From positions 1-5,345 of the forward strand of contig JADFYA010000264.1 of NCBI GenBank assembly GCA_015233285.1: a DNA stretch of 5,345 bases. Direction: 5' to 3'. Positions 1 through 5,345 of this stretch are shown here, one piece after another (position 1 is the stretch's first letter; every line of letters begins with the position of its first letter). The notes beneath the pieces are model-generated. The model worked only from the letters and a program-made list of their open reading frames with translations. It was not told the DNA's origin and searched no databases. Both the position numbers and the translations under genes were made by a program. The stretch comes from Deltaproteobacteria bacterium (GTDB taxonomy: Bacteria > Desulfobacterota > JADFXK01).

Positions 1-134
1 TCGAGATAATATGGGGACATCTCTAAGATGTTACAGATAAGCAGCCATGCACGGCCCTGGCCATATGGACGGTGAATGAAAAAAATCAAAGGTCAAAATT
101 CAGAGTTAAACATGATGCTTCATTCTTTCTATTT
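1..134. other. Left edge without a supported gene
   Basis: I see no convincing coding frame, hairpin-plus-T-tract terminator or promoter here. A T-run on the minus strand lies around 80-90 downstream of the small Lys/Pro-rich frame, but no stable stem precedes it. The plus-strand frame opening at 72 is judged an antisense shadow. Confidence 0.4.
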
Positions 135-317
135 TTACTTGGTTGTTCCTTGAGTTTCTTTTGTTTCCTGGGGCTTTGGCCCGGCCGGGGTCGGAGTCGT
201 CTTGCCTTCTTGAGGCGGGCCGGCTTCCGGGGCGGTTTTCTTGTCCACTACTTTCACCTTGGCATCTTTTTCGGCTTGTTCCGCTAAGTTGGCCTTGCAT
301 TTTTGAATATAGTTCAT
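135..317 (-). CDS. Small Lys/Pro-rich hypothetical protein (60 aa)
   Basis: I do not recognise this protein. It begins at ATG 317 with a short helical stretch (MNYIQKCKANLAEQAEKDAK, residues 1-20). It continues as a hydrophilic tail rich in Lys, Pro, Thr, Glu and Gln with no predicted fold, and ends at TAA. It has no signal peptide or membrane segment. Of the overlapping frames in this stretch this one has the most protein-like composition; the opposite strand gives Phe/Leu/Arg-rich or Ser/Pro-rich translations typical of antisense shadows. No Shine-Dalgarno motif precedes the ATG, and the in-frame stop upstream is about 40 bases away, so no much longer version is possible. It is divergent from the membrane-protein gene to its right. 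It could be a small basic accessory protein or a chance frame; moderate to low confidence. Confidence 0.45.
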   Translation of the reverse strand: MNYIQKCKANLAEQAEKDAKVKVVDKKTAPEAGPPQEGKTTPTPAGPKPQETKETQGTTK

Positions 318-378
318 TGTATCGTAGCTAAAGGAAGTTGATGAACTGGTCGTCTCTTACCGGGAAACCATAGAGGGA

Positions 379-795
379 TTGGAAAGGCAGTTGAAGGCGA
401 CCGCGGAACAGTCGCCCGGTGCCGTTAGACCAGGCGATGAAACAGAAGAGAATGTCATTTTAGCCCTTAAACGGGCTAAGGACGCAAAATCGCTGTTGGA
501 CCGCCAATATCAGCGGTTGATCAATGAAGCCCTTCAGAATGCGTTACAAATTCCGGAAGAAAAACATAAGCAAGAATCAGTCGTTCGCCCCAGGGTTACT
601 ACTCGGACGATTGCTTTGGCATCGCTATTGGCCACTATTCTGCTGTCACTTTTGTTTTATTGGTTGAGCACTCGATTTATCGCCCCGTTGCCGCATCCCC
701 AGGTGATGAAGCACAGTCCGCCAGCAGGCTCGGGAAGCCTGGTTCCGCCGCCCCCAAAGAAGGCTCCAGCCGAGAAACCTCAACCGTTAAACTGA
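379..795 (+). CDS. Small single-pass membrane protein with proline-rich tail, function unknown
   Basis: I do not recognise the family. From TTG 379 the product is 138 aa. Residues 23-60 are strongly helical and charged and may form a coiled coil. Residues 77-99 form one hydrophobic membrane segment preceded by Arg70, Arg72 and Arg76, so the N-terminus should be cytoplasmic. Residues 103-138 are a Pro/Lys-rich tail (SLVPPPPKKAPAEKPQPLN at the end) expected in the periplasm. The layout resembles small membrane-anchored adaptor proteins, but no catalytic motif is visible. The start is doubtful: TTG 379 has no usable ribosome binding site, and the same frame is open and helix-like back to 328 (ELVVSYRETIEGLERQL across the assigned start). 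The good AAGGA at 331-335 serves ATG 341, which is in another frame and hits TAG at 371-373. The true N-terminus is therefore probably near 341-346, by a non-ATG start or across an indel. The next gene follows after 37 bases on the same strand, so an operon is likely. Confidence 0.6.
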   Translation: MERQLKATAEQSPGAVRPGDETEENVILALKRAKDAKSLLDRQYQRLINEALQNALQIPEEKHKQESVVRPRVTTRTIALASLLATILLSLLFYWLSTRFIAPLPHPQVMKHSPPAGSGSLVPPPPKKAPAEKPQPLN

Positions 796-801
796 ATTGA
801 A

Positions 802-819
802 TAATGGCAAACGCCATTA
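802..819 (+). repeat. Perfect 7-bp inverted repeat directly before the RBS of the downstream gene
   Basis: TAATGGC (802-808) and GCCATTA (813-819) are exact reverse complements around an AAAC tetraloop. One base (820) separates the repeat from AAGGAG (821-826), the ribosome binding site of the gene at 833. In RNA this would be a compact hairpin next to the binding site, lying in the 37-base gap between the two plus-strand genes. No T-tract follows, so it is not an intrinsic terminator. A role in translation control or mRNA stability is inference only. Confidence 0.5.
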
Positions 820-820
820 C

Positions 821-826
821 AAGGAG
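821..826 (+). promoter_or_regulatory. Ribosome binding site AAGGAG
   Basis: AAGGAG lies six bases before ATG 833. It decides that start over the in-frame TTG at 797, which would add 12 residues (including the hairpin region) with no binding site of its own. Confidence 0.8.
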
Positions 827-832
827 CACGAA

Positions 833-1471
833 ATGAGACTGATGCTGAATGGGGAAGAACTAATCGTTGAAGGGTTGAACAATGATGCAACTCTTGGTGA
901 TGTGATCAAAGTGGTCGAAACCAGGTTTCTACCCAAAGGCCACGTCATAACGATTATCAAGGTAAATGATGATGAGATATCCCATGAAGCGGAAATGGAA
1001 TTGATGCCCGAATCCCTGTCCGGCATCCGGTCTCTGGAAATTAGCTCGGCCGACCCCATGATGCTGGCCGCGGAAGGTATTAAGGATGCCCAGGACTATA
1101 TCAAGAAATTGATCACAGGGGTGGGTGAGGCGTTGTCCCATTACCGGACCATGAATATTCAAGATGGGGGCCGCATCCTGATTAAGATTGTGGAAGGGTT
1201 AAATTGGTTTACCCAGATTGTATCCCGGTCTGAACCGTACCTTCACATCGACTATGCCTCGTATCATTACCAGGGTAAGACCTTGGCACAACAGTTTGGC
1301 ACCTTGCACCAGACCATCATGCAAATGTCCGAAGCCCAATCTCGGAACGACTGGGTGTTACTGGCCGACTTACTGGAATATGAACTAATCCCCATTTTGC
1401 AGATATGGGAAGGTATTTTACCGGTGTTGGAGCAGAGGTCAGCCGCCCACCAGGTCAGCCGGCCGTCTTAA
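833..1471 (+). CDS. Hypothetical protein with beta-grasp-like N-terminus and helical C-terminus
   Basis: I do not recognise a named family. The 212-aa product from ATG 833 has no signal peptide or membrane segment and should be cytoplasmic. Residues 1-72 alternate short strands and one helix (LMLNGEELIVEGL, a helix LGDVIKVVETRF, then HVITIIKVNDDEI and IRSLEISS), an order compatible with a ubiquitin/ThiS-like beta-grasp fold. It lacks a terminal Gly-Gly, so conjugation is not suggested. Residues 76-200 look all-helical. They carry a conserved-looking stretch NDWVLLADLLEYELIPILQI (172-191), a composition typical of small helical-bundle adaptor proteins. Fold statements are inference from the residue pattern. 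The start is fixed by AAGGAG at 821-826. The gene follows the membrane-protein gene by 37 bases and is probably co-transcribed with it, so the two products may work together. Its last 33 bases overlap the end of the open frame on the minus strand. Confidence 0.8.
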   Translation: MRLMLNGEELIVEGLNNDATLGDVIKVVETRFLPKGHVITIIKVNDDEISHEAEMELMPESLSGIRSLEISSADPMMLAAEGIKDAQDYIKKLITGVGEALSHYRTMNIQDGGRILIKIVEGLNWFTQIVSRSEPYLHIDYASYHYQGKTLAQQFGTLHQTIMQMSEAQSRNDWVLLADLLEYELIPILQIWEGILPVLEQRSAAHQVSRPS

Positions 1472-1741
1472 TTCGGCCTTATAGGATATTGCCCGTCTCC
1501 CATCCCAACGAACGGCAATCGCGGGTGATTGTCTCAATATCTGTGGGCAAGCTGTCGGGTGGCATTCAGCTACCTCGGAAAAAAGAGATATCAGGTGATA
1601 ACGCCGCCCGTCGTGTCCTTGCTCAGCCAGGGCCATCGCCTGGTGATAGCTTACCCGGTCCATCGGAAAATAGAATCGATACAGAAAATCCTTTACCCGA
1701 TCATCAAAATAATCTATCCACTGAACCACCTTTTCTTCCAT
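1439..1741 (-). CDS. Hypothetical protein (100 aa; frame open to 1852)
   Basis: I do not recognise it. From ATG 1741 the product has an aromatic, charged, probably helical N-terminus (VVQWIDYFDDRVKDFLYRFY, residues 5-24), then a helical middle, then a more basic and less structured end from about residue 66. There is no signal peptide or membrane segment. The composition (W, Y, F, D, E) is protein-like, whereas the overlapping plus-strand frame is Pro/Ser/Arg-rich and looks like a shadow. The start is uncertain. The frame stays open to a TTG at 1852 with no binding site, giving 137 aa. Two Shine-Dalgarno-like runs, including AGGAGGTGA at 1769-1761, lie just upstream. The best-spaced ATG for them (1749) is in another frame and stops after 11 codons. 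It lies downstream of the DedA gene on the same strand, so co-transcription is likely. Its 3' end overlaps the convergent gene. Confidence 0.5.
   Translation of the reverse strand: MEEKVVQWIDYFDDRVKDFLYRFYFPMDRVSYHQAMALAEQGHDGRRYHLISLFSEVAECHPTACPQILRQSPAIAVRWDGRRAISYKAELRRPADLVGG
1461..1478. repeat. Short inverted repeat at the convergent gene ends
   Basis: GGCCG (1461-1465) and CGGCC (1474-1478) can pair around an 8-base loop that contains the TAA stop (1469-1471) of the plus-strand gene. The five-pair GC stem is short and neither side has a proper T-tract, so it is at best a weak transcription end signal for the converging units. Confidence 0.3.
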
Positions 1742-1885
1742 CTCGGCATAACTGCAGTCCTCACCTCCTGAGTCACCTCTTGTTCCTTCAATCGTCCGCC
1801 AGGCTTCCAGTTGACTATGGGCAATGATGAGAGCCGGATTCCGTGTGTTCAAGTCGGTTTTTGGGGCTCTTTAAGTTGCTCTTTT

Positions 1886-2575
1886 TTAGTCTTTGTGTCC
1901 TGGTAGATGATCCGGGACAATGGGGTATGAAGAGGTGCCGGCCGCTCGACGAGCCCGGATGAATTCAATTATACCAGGCATAATAGACAAAATGATAATA
2001 GTCAAAATGACCAGGGAAAAATTTCTTTTGACCATTGGGATGTTCCCGAAGTAATAGCCGCCGAAAATGAAAATCGATGTCCAGGCTAGGCCGCCGGCGA
2101 CGTTGTATATGATGAAGCGTCCATAAGTCATCGCCCCGATCCCGGCCACAAAGGGGGCAAATGTTCGGACGAAGGGCACGAAGCGGGCAATAATGATGGT
2201 TTTACCGCCGTATTTTTCATAGAATTTATGTGTTCGGTCCAGGTGCTCCCGTTTAAACCATCGGCTGTCATCCCGGTGGAAGACCTTGGGGCCGACCTTG
2301 TGGCCGATCCAATAATTGACCGTGTCTCCAAGTATGGCCGCGATGCTCAATAGAATAAACAACCAGGCCGGGTCTAACACGCCTAACGCGGCCAGAGATC
2401 CGGCTGCAAAAAGAAGGGAATCACCCGGCAGAAATGGTGTCACCACCACCCCGGTCTCTAAAAAGACGATGCAAAAGAGGATCAGATAGGTCAACTGACC
2501 ATAATTTCCGACTATTGCGCTCAAATGCCGGTCTAAATGAAGAACAACGTCAATTATAAGCTGGATTATTTCCAT
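1886..2575 (-). CDS. DedA-family inner-membrane protein (VTT/SNARE-associated domain)
   Basis: The 229-aa product belongs to the DedA family of polytopic inner-membrane proteins. Members are tied to membrane potential and envelope maintenance, and some to flipping of undecaprenyl phosphate or phospholipids. The diagnostic segment FLETGVVVTPFLPGDSLLFA (residues 38-57) holds Glu40 and Asp52. The second signature ARFVPFVRTFAPFVAGIG (130-147) holds Arg131 and Arg137. These match, one position shifted, the essential Glu39, Asp51, Arg130 and Arg136 known from E. coli YqjA. Hydrophobic segments lie at about 28-45, 52-65, 70-90, 138-150, 155-178 and 187-205. The start at ATG 2575 is chosen because it aligns those residues and the length with the family. 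A GTG at 2698 would add 41 poorly conserved-looking residues. The ribosome binding site is weak (GGCGGTGG). It lies 137 bases downstream of topA in the same direction. The family is certain; the subfamily and substrate are not. Confidence 0.93.
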   Translation of the reverse strand: MEIIQLIIDVVLHLDRHLSAIVGNYGQLTYLILFCIVFLETGVVVTPFLPGDSLLFAAGSLAALGVLDPAWLFILLSIAAILGDTVNYWIGHKVGPKVFHRDDSRWFKREHLDRTHKFYEKYGGKTIIIARFVPFVRTFAPFVAGIGAMTYGRFIIYNVAGGLAWTSIFIFGGYYFGNIPMVKRNFSLVILTIIILSIMPGIIEFIRARRAAGTSSYPIVPDHLPGHKD

Positions 2576-2703
2576 AGCCACCGCCATCGCTTTATGGTTG
2601 ATAAATTCAACTGCAAACAAAAATTGAGAGTCGGAGAAGGGGAGGGGCAACAGGCCGGGCCGTGAAGGCAGACTAGGTCTCAAGATACCCGATCTCACAC
2701 GGG

Positions 2704-2720
2704 CCGAGCAATTTACTCGG
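2704..2720. repeat. Short inverted repeat spanning the topA stop codon
   Basis: CCGAG (2704-2708) and CTCGG (2716-2720) are reverse complements around a 7-base loop containing the topA TAA (2715-2713). There is no T-tract on the minus strand afterwards, so it is unlikely to terminate transcription before the DedA gene. It may be chance. Confidence 0.25.
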
Positions 2721-5130
2721 TGGGTGGCTCTTCAGTCATTTCCGGCCCCAACGGTCGCTTATGGTTACAACCTTTAATTGGACAGGCCAGGGTCGGGCCG
2801 GTTTTCTTATAATTTTTTTCCAGCAAAATGGGGCTGCCGCAATCGGGGCAGGATTCTTTGACGGGAGTTCCCCAGACCATGAATTTGCAGTCCGGGTAGC
2901 GGGAACATCCATAAAACTTCCCCCGCTTGGAAGACCGCTCGGACAGGTCTCCCCCACATCCGGGCTCCGGGCAAGGTATGCCGGTGGGAAGGGGTCTGGT
3001 ATTTTTACATTTAGGATAGTTTTGACAGGCCAAAAACTTGGTCCCCTGGCGGCTCATTTTGATTAAGAGATTCCCGCCACACTTCTCGCATTTAAGATCC
3101 GTCATCTCCGGCTCGAACGCCGGGGCGCCCTTGTTTCCTATGGGCTTGGTGTTTTTACACTCGGGATACCCGGTGCAGGCCAGGAAAGGACCAAATCGGC
3201 CCTTCTTGATGGTCATGGGCGCGCCACATTTTTCGCATGCGACCTCTTCATCCGGCTCCTCGGCCTTTACCGGAACGATTTTTCCTTCTTCGTCATAGGT
3301 GAAATCAGAGGTGTTGCGGCAGTCCGGGTACCCGGTGCAAGCCAAGAATTCCCCATTCTTGCCGAACTTAATAGCCATTTTCTTGCCGCATTTCTCACAG
3401 ACAATGTCGGTTTCCAGACCGTTGACCTTGACCTGGGCCATTTCTTTCTTGGCCAGATCCAGACGCTGGCTGAAAGGCTGATGAAACTCGTTCAACATCG
3501 TCTGCCAGTCGGCGGAGCCGTCTTCAATCCGGTCAAGGTTATCCTCCATTTTGGCCGTGAACTCCACGTTCAAGATATCCGGAAAACTCTTGACCAGCAG
3601 GTCGTTAGTAATAAAGCCCAATACGGTGGGGAAGAAATTCCCTTTATTCTTGACGACATATTTCTTTTCTTGAATGGTTGAGAGAATCGCGGCGTAGGTG
3701 CTGGGTCGGCCGATGCCGTTTTCCTCCAATTCCTTGACCAGACTGGCCTCGGTAAAACGAGGGGGAGGTTGGGTGAAATGCTGTTTAGGATCTAGTTTAT
3801 CCTGCTTCAAGACATCGCCCTCGGTCAATTCCGGGAGCAGATCTTTATCCGTTTTTTCGCCGTTTTCTTCCCGATATAAAGTCATATATCCTGGAAAACG
3901 AACCACGGATCCCGCGGCGTGGAAGAGATAGTCGCCGGCAGTAATATCGACCGAGGTGACATCGATGATGGCGGCTCGCATCTGGCTGGCCACGAAGCGG
4001 TTCCAGATCAGGGTGTATAGCGCCAACTGGTTTTTGTTCAGGAATGGCTTCACGTCTTCTGGACGGCGGTCGACCGAGGTGGGCCGAATGGCTTCGTGGG
4101 CGTCTTGGGCGCGAGGACCGCTGGAATATGCATGGGGTTTATTGGGGATAAACTCCGAGCCTAAGTTGGCTTTGATATAATCTCTAACCTGGGTAACGGC
4201 TTCGTTAGACACCCTGGTGGAATCAGTTCTCATGTAGGTGATTAATCCCACTGAGCCTTCATTGCCCAACTCGATGCCTTCGTAGAGATTCTGGGCCGTG
4301 TACATGGTTTGCTTGGTGGGAAAGTTAAGCTTATTATAGGCGTCTTGCTGTAATTTGCTGGTGGTGAAAGGGGCAAGCGGTTTTCTTTGCCTCTCCGTCT
4401 TTTTCACCTGGCTGACAGCAAACACGGCATTTTTGAGAGACTCGACAATTCCGGCCGCGGCCTGCTGGTTGGGAATGGTAATTTTTTTATTTTGATGCTT
4501 GGTTAACTTAGCTAAAAAGGGCGGAGGATTCTTTCCGGTTAAGGACGCTGTGACAGACCAGTATTCTTCCTTTTTAAATGCCTGAATTTCTCGTTCCCGC
4601 TCAGTGATAATCCGGACAGTCACGGATTGAACCCGCCCGGCTGACAGACCGCGTTTGACCTTATCCCATAGGAGAGGCGATATCTGATATCCGACCAACC
4701 GGTCCATGATCCGGCGGGCCTGTTGCGAATTGAACCGGCGTTCATCCAATTCTTTGGGTGAGTCCATCGCCTCAAGGATGGCTTTTTGGGTAAGTTCATG
4801 GAAAAGTACCCGGCGAATCGGGGTCTTCTTATCATCGAGTTCTAAAGCAATATGCCAGGCGATAGCCTCCCCTTCCCGGTCGGGGTCAGTGGCCAGGTAG
4901 ATGAAATCGGATTTTGCAGAAGCTTTTTTAAGGTCTTTGAGAACCTGATCTTTACCCTTGATTGTAACATATTTTGGCTCAAACCCGTTTTCAACATCAA
5001 CGCCTAATTCTTTAGGCGGCAGGTCTTTAACATGACCCACGGAGGCCTTGACCTCGAAATTTTTACCCAAATACTTCATAATCGTTTTAGCTTTTGCCGG
5101 TGATTCAACGATAAGTAATGACTTACCCAT
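2713..5130 (-). CDS. topA: DNA topoisomerase I (type IA), five zinc ribbons
   Basis: Relaxes negatively supercoiled DNA by cutting and rejoining one strand through a 5'-phosphotyrosine, acting in the cytoplasm on the nucleoid. The 805-aa product is complete. The TOPRIM domain (residues 1 to about 115) has the catalytic Glu9 in IVESPAKAKT and the metal-binding Asp82, Asp84 and Glu86 in ATDPDREGEAIAWHI. The type IA core follows, with GLSAGRVQSV (161-170) and the active-site Tyr299 and Arg301 in GLITYMRTDS. The C-terminal part carries five C4 zinc ribbons: Cys578/581/598/604, 632/635/652/658, 681/684/702/708, 720/725/742/748 and 761/764/783/788. An acidic tail ends the protein. E. coli TopA has 865 residues and three such ribbons. 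ATG 5130 is chosen because AAGGA lies 7 bases upstream and it places Glu9 exactly as in E. coli; a TTG at 5166 would add 12 residues and include the ribosome binding site. There are no frameshifts or missing residues. Confidence 0.98.
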   Translation of the reverse strand: MGKSLLIVESPAKAKTIMKYLGKNFEVKASVGHVKDLPPKELGVDVENGFEPKYVTIKGKDQVLKDLKKASAKSDFIYLATDPDREGEAIAWHIALELDDKKTPIRRVLFHELTQKAILEAMDSPKELDERRFNSQQARRIMDRLVGYQISPLLWDKVKRGLSAGRVQSVTVRIITEREREIQAFKKEEYWSVTASLTGKNPPPFLAKLTKHQNKKITIPNQQAAAGIVESLKNAVFAVSQVKKTERQRKPLAPFTTSKLQQDAYNKLNFPTKQTMYTAQNLYEGIELGNEGSVGLITYMRTDSTRVSNEAVTQVRDYIKANLGSEFIPNKPHAYSSGPRAQDAHEAIRPTSVDRRPEDVKPFLNKNQLALYTLIWNRFVASQMRAAIIDVTSVDITAGDYLFHAAGSVVRFPGYMTLYREENGEKTDKDLLPELTEGDVLKQDKLDPKQHFTQPPPRFTEASLVKELEENGIGRPSTYAAILSTIQEKKYVVKNKGNFFPTVLGFITNDLLVKSFPDILNVEFTAKMEDNLDRIEDGSADWQTMLNEFHQPFSQRLDLAKKEMAQVKVNGLETDIVCEKCGKKMAIKFGKNGEFLACTGYPDCRNTSDFTYDEEGKIVPVKAEEPDEEVACEKCGAPMTIKKGRFGPFLACTGYPECKNTKPIGNKGAPAFEPEMTDLKCEKCGGNLLIKMSRQGTKFLACQNYPKCKNTRPLPTGIPCPEPGCGGDLSERSSKRGKFYGCSRYPDCKFMVWGTPVKESCPDCGSPILLEKNYKKTGPTLACPIKGCNHKRPLGPEMTEEPPTE

Positions 5131-5137
5131 GCTTACA

Positions 5138-5142
5138 TCCTT
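5138..5142 (-). promoter_or_regulatory. topA ribosome binding site AAGGA
   Basis: AAGGA on the minus strand lies seven bases before ATG 5130 and fixes the topA start. Its first two bases are the last two of a TAA that forms the second of two adjacent stop codons of the short frame upstream. Confidence 0.75.
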
Positions 5143-5143
5143 A

Positions 5144-5287
5144 TTATAAATTATAACGCGCAGCAATTGTGATGCGACAGTCTCCGTTCAACTGTTCGGA
5201 AAGCACCTTTGCAGAGGGAGCGGAGAAAAAGAGAGGGTACGGTAATTCTGCCGGGATATCTGTGATATTCAAACGATCCGCTGACAT
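5144..5287 (-). CDS. Possible small ORF just upstream of topA (47 aa)
   Basis: I do not recognise this product. A frame from ATG 5287 runs 47 codons (MSADRLNITDIPAELPYPLF at residues 1-20) to two adjacent TAA codons (5146-5141), 13 bases before the topA ATG. An in-frame TAA lies six bases before the ATG, so this is not the tail of a longer gene. No Shine-Dalgarno motif is seen before it. The tight spacing would allow translational coupling with topA, and no opposing frame competes here. It could equally be untranslated leader of topA; low confidence. Confidence 0.25.
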   Translation of the reverse strand: MSADRLNITDIPAELPYPLFFSAPSAKVLSEQLNGDCRITIAARYNL

Positions 5288-5345
5288 ATTTTATTTTTGC
5301 TCTTTGCGGCTATGCCTTTATTTAGTGGCCGGGCATATTGGTTCG

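Noticed and set aside
72..287. Plus-strand frame with a hydrophobic stretch and LLGCS resembling a lipoprotein signal
   Set aside because: It is antisense to the Lys/Glu-rich frame, which automatically yields Phe/Leu. There is no ribosome binding site, the residues after the cysteine remain hydrophobic, and the rest is Arg/Gly/Phe-rich.
1405..1827. 140-aa plus-strand frame
   Set aside because: It is Pro/Ser/Arg-rich without a plausible fold, overlaps two better genes, and has no ribosome binding site at its start.
2576..2698. 41-residue N-terminal extension of the DedA protein from GTG 2698
   Set aside because: The extension lacks family features, is Pro/Arg-rich at its start, and would shift the conserved charged residues far from their usual positions; ATG 2575 fits the family length.
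2761..4900. Several plus-strand frames of 60-100 codons inside topA
   Set aside because: All are antisense to a complete, conserved topA and show no independent start signals or protein-like features.
5143..5155. Two TATAAT hexamers on the minus strand before topA, possible -10 boxes
   Set aside because: No acceptable -35 hexamer lies 16-18 bases upstream of either. The resulting transcript would begin at or inside the ribosome binding site. The hexamers arise from an AT-rich run containing tandem stop codons.
5269..5343. Open minus-strand frame of 24 codons at the right edge, possibly the tail of an upstream gene
   Set aside because: It is too short to judge and Lys-rich without a recognisable motif. 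Another frame also ends here, so no gene can be supported.
5312..5345. Plus-strand ATG at the right edge that could open a divergent gene
   Set aside because: No ribosome binding site precedes it and only 11 codons are visible.

Overview
This window looks like an ordinary chromosomal housekeeping segment from a Gram-negative bacterium. The composition is moderately GC-rich, about half. The best taxonomic guess is a deltaproteobacterial (Desulfobacterota-type) lineage. That guess rests on the general character of the proteins and the multi-zinc-ribbon TopA, and is an inference only. No rRNA, tRNA, CRISPR array, insertion sequence or phage gene is visible.

The right half is securely identified and lies on the minus strand. 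It holds a complete topA (DNA topoisomerase I, 2713-5130) with all catalytic residues and five C-terminal zinc ribbons. Downstream in the same direction is a DedA-family inner-membrane protein (1886-2575) with the four conserved charged residues of the family. Further downstream is a small unidentified gene (1439-1741, frame open to 1852). A 47-codon frame (5144-5287) ends 13 bases before the topA start and may be a small upstream gene.

The left half holds two plus-strand genes of unknown function, probably co-transcribed. The first (379-795) encodes a small single-pass membrane protein with a helical cytoplasmic part and a proline-rich periplasmic tail. The second (833-1471) encodes a 212-residue soluble protein with a beta-grasp-like N-terminus and a helical C-terminus. 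A perfect 7-bp hairpin sits directly before the ribosome binding site of the second. At the far left a short Lys/Pro-rich frame on the minus strand (135-317) is probably a small gene, divergent from the membrane-protein gene.

The plus-strand pair and the minus-strand group converge at 1439-1471, where the two stop regions overlap by 33 bases. Two of the unknown genes have a good ribosome binding site pointing to an ATG in the wrong frame. That suggests start misassignment or single-base indels. I see no convincing new biological system. The most interesting material is the uncharacterised plus-strand pair and the unresolved gene starts.
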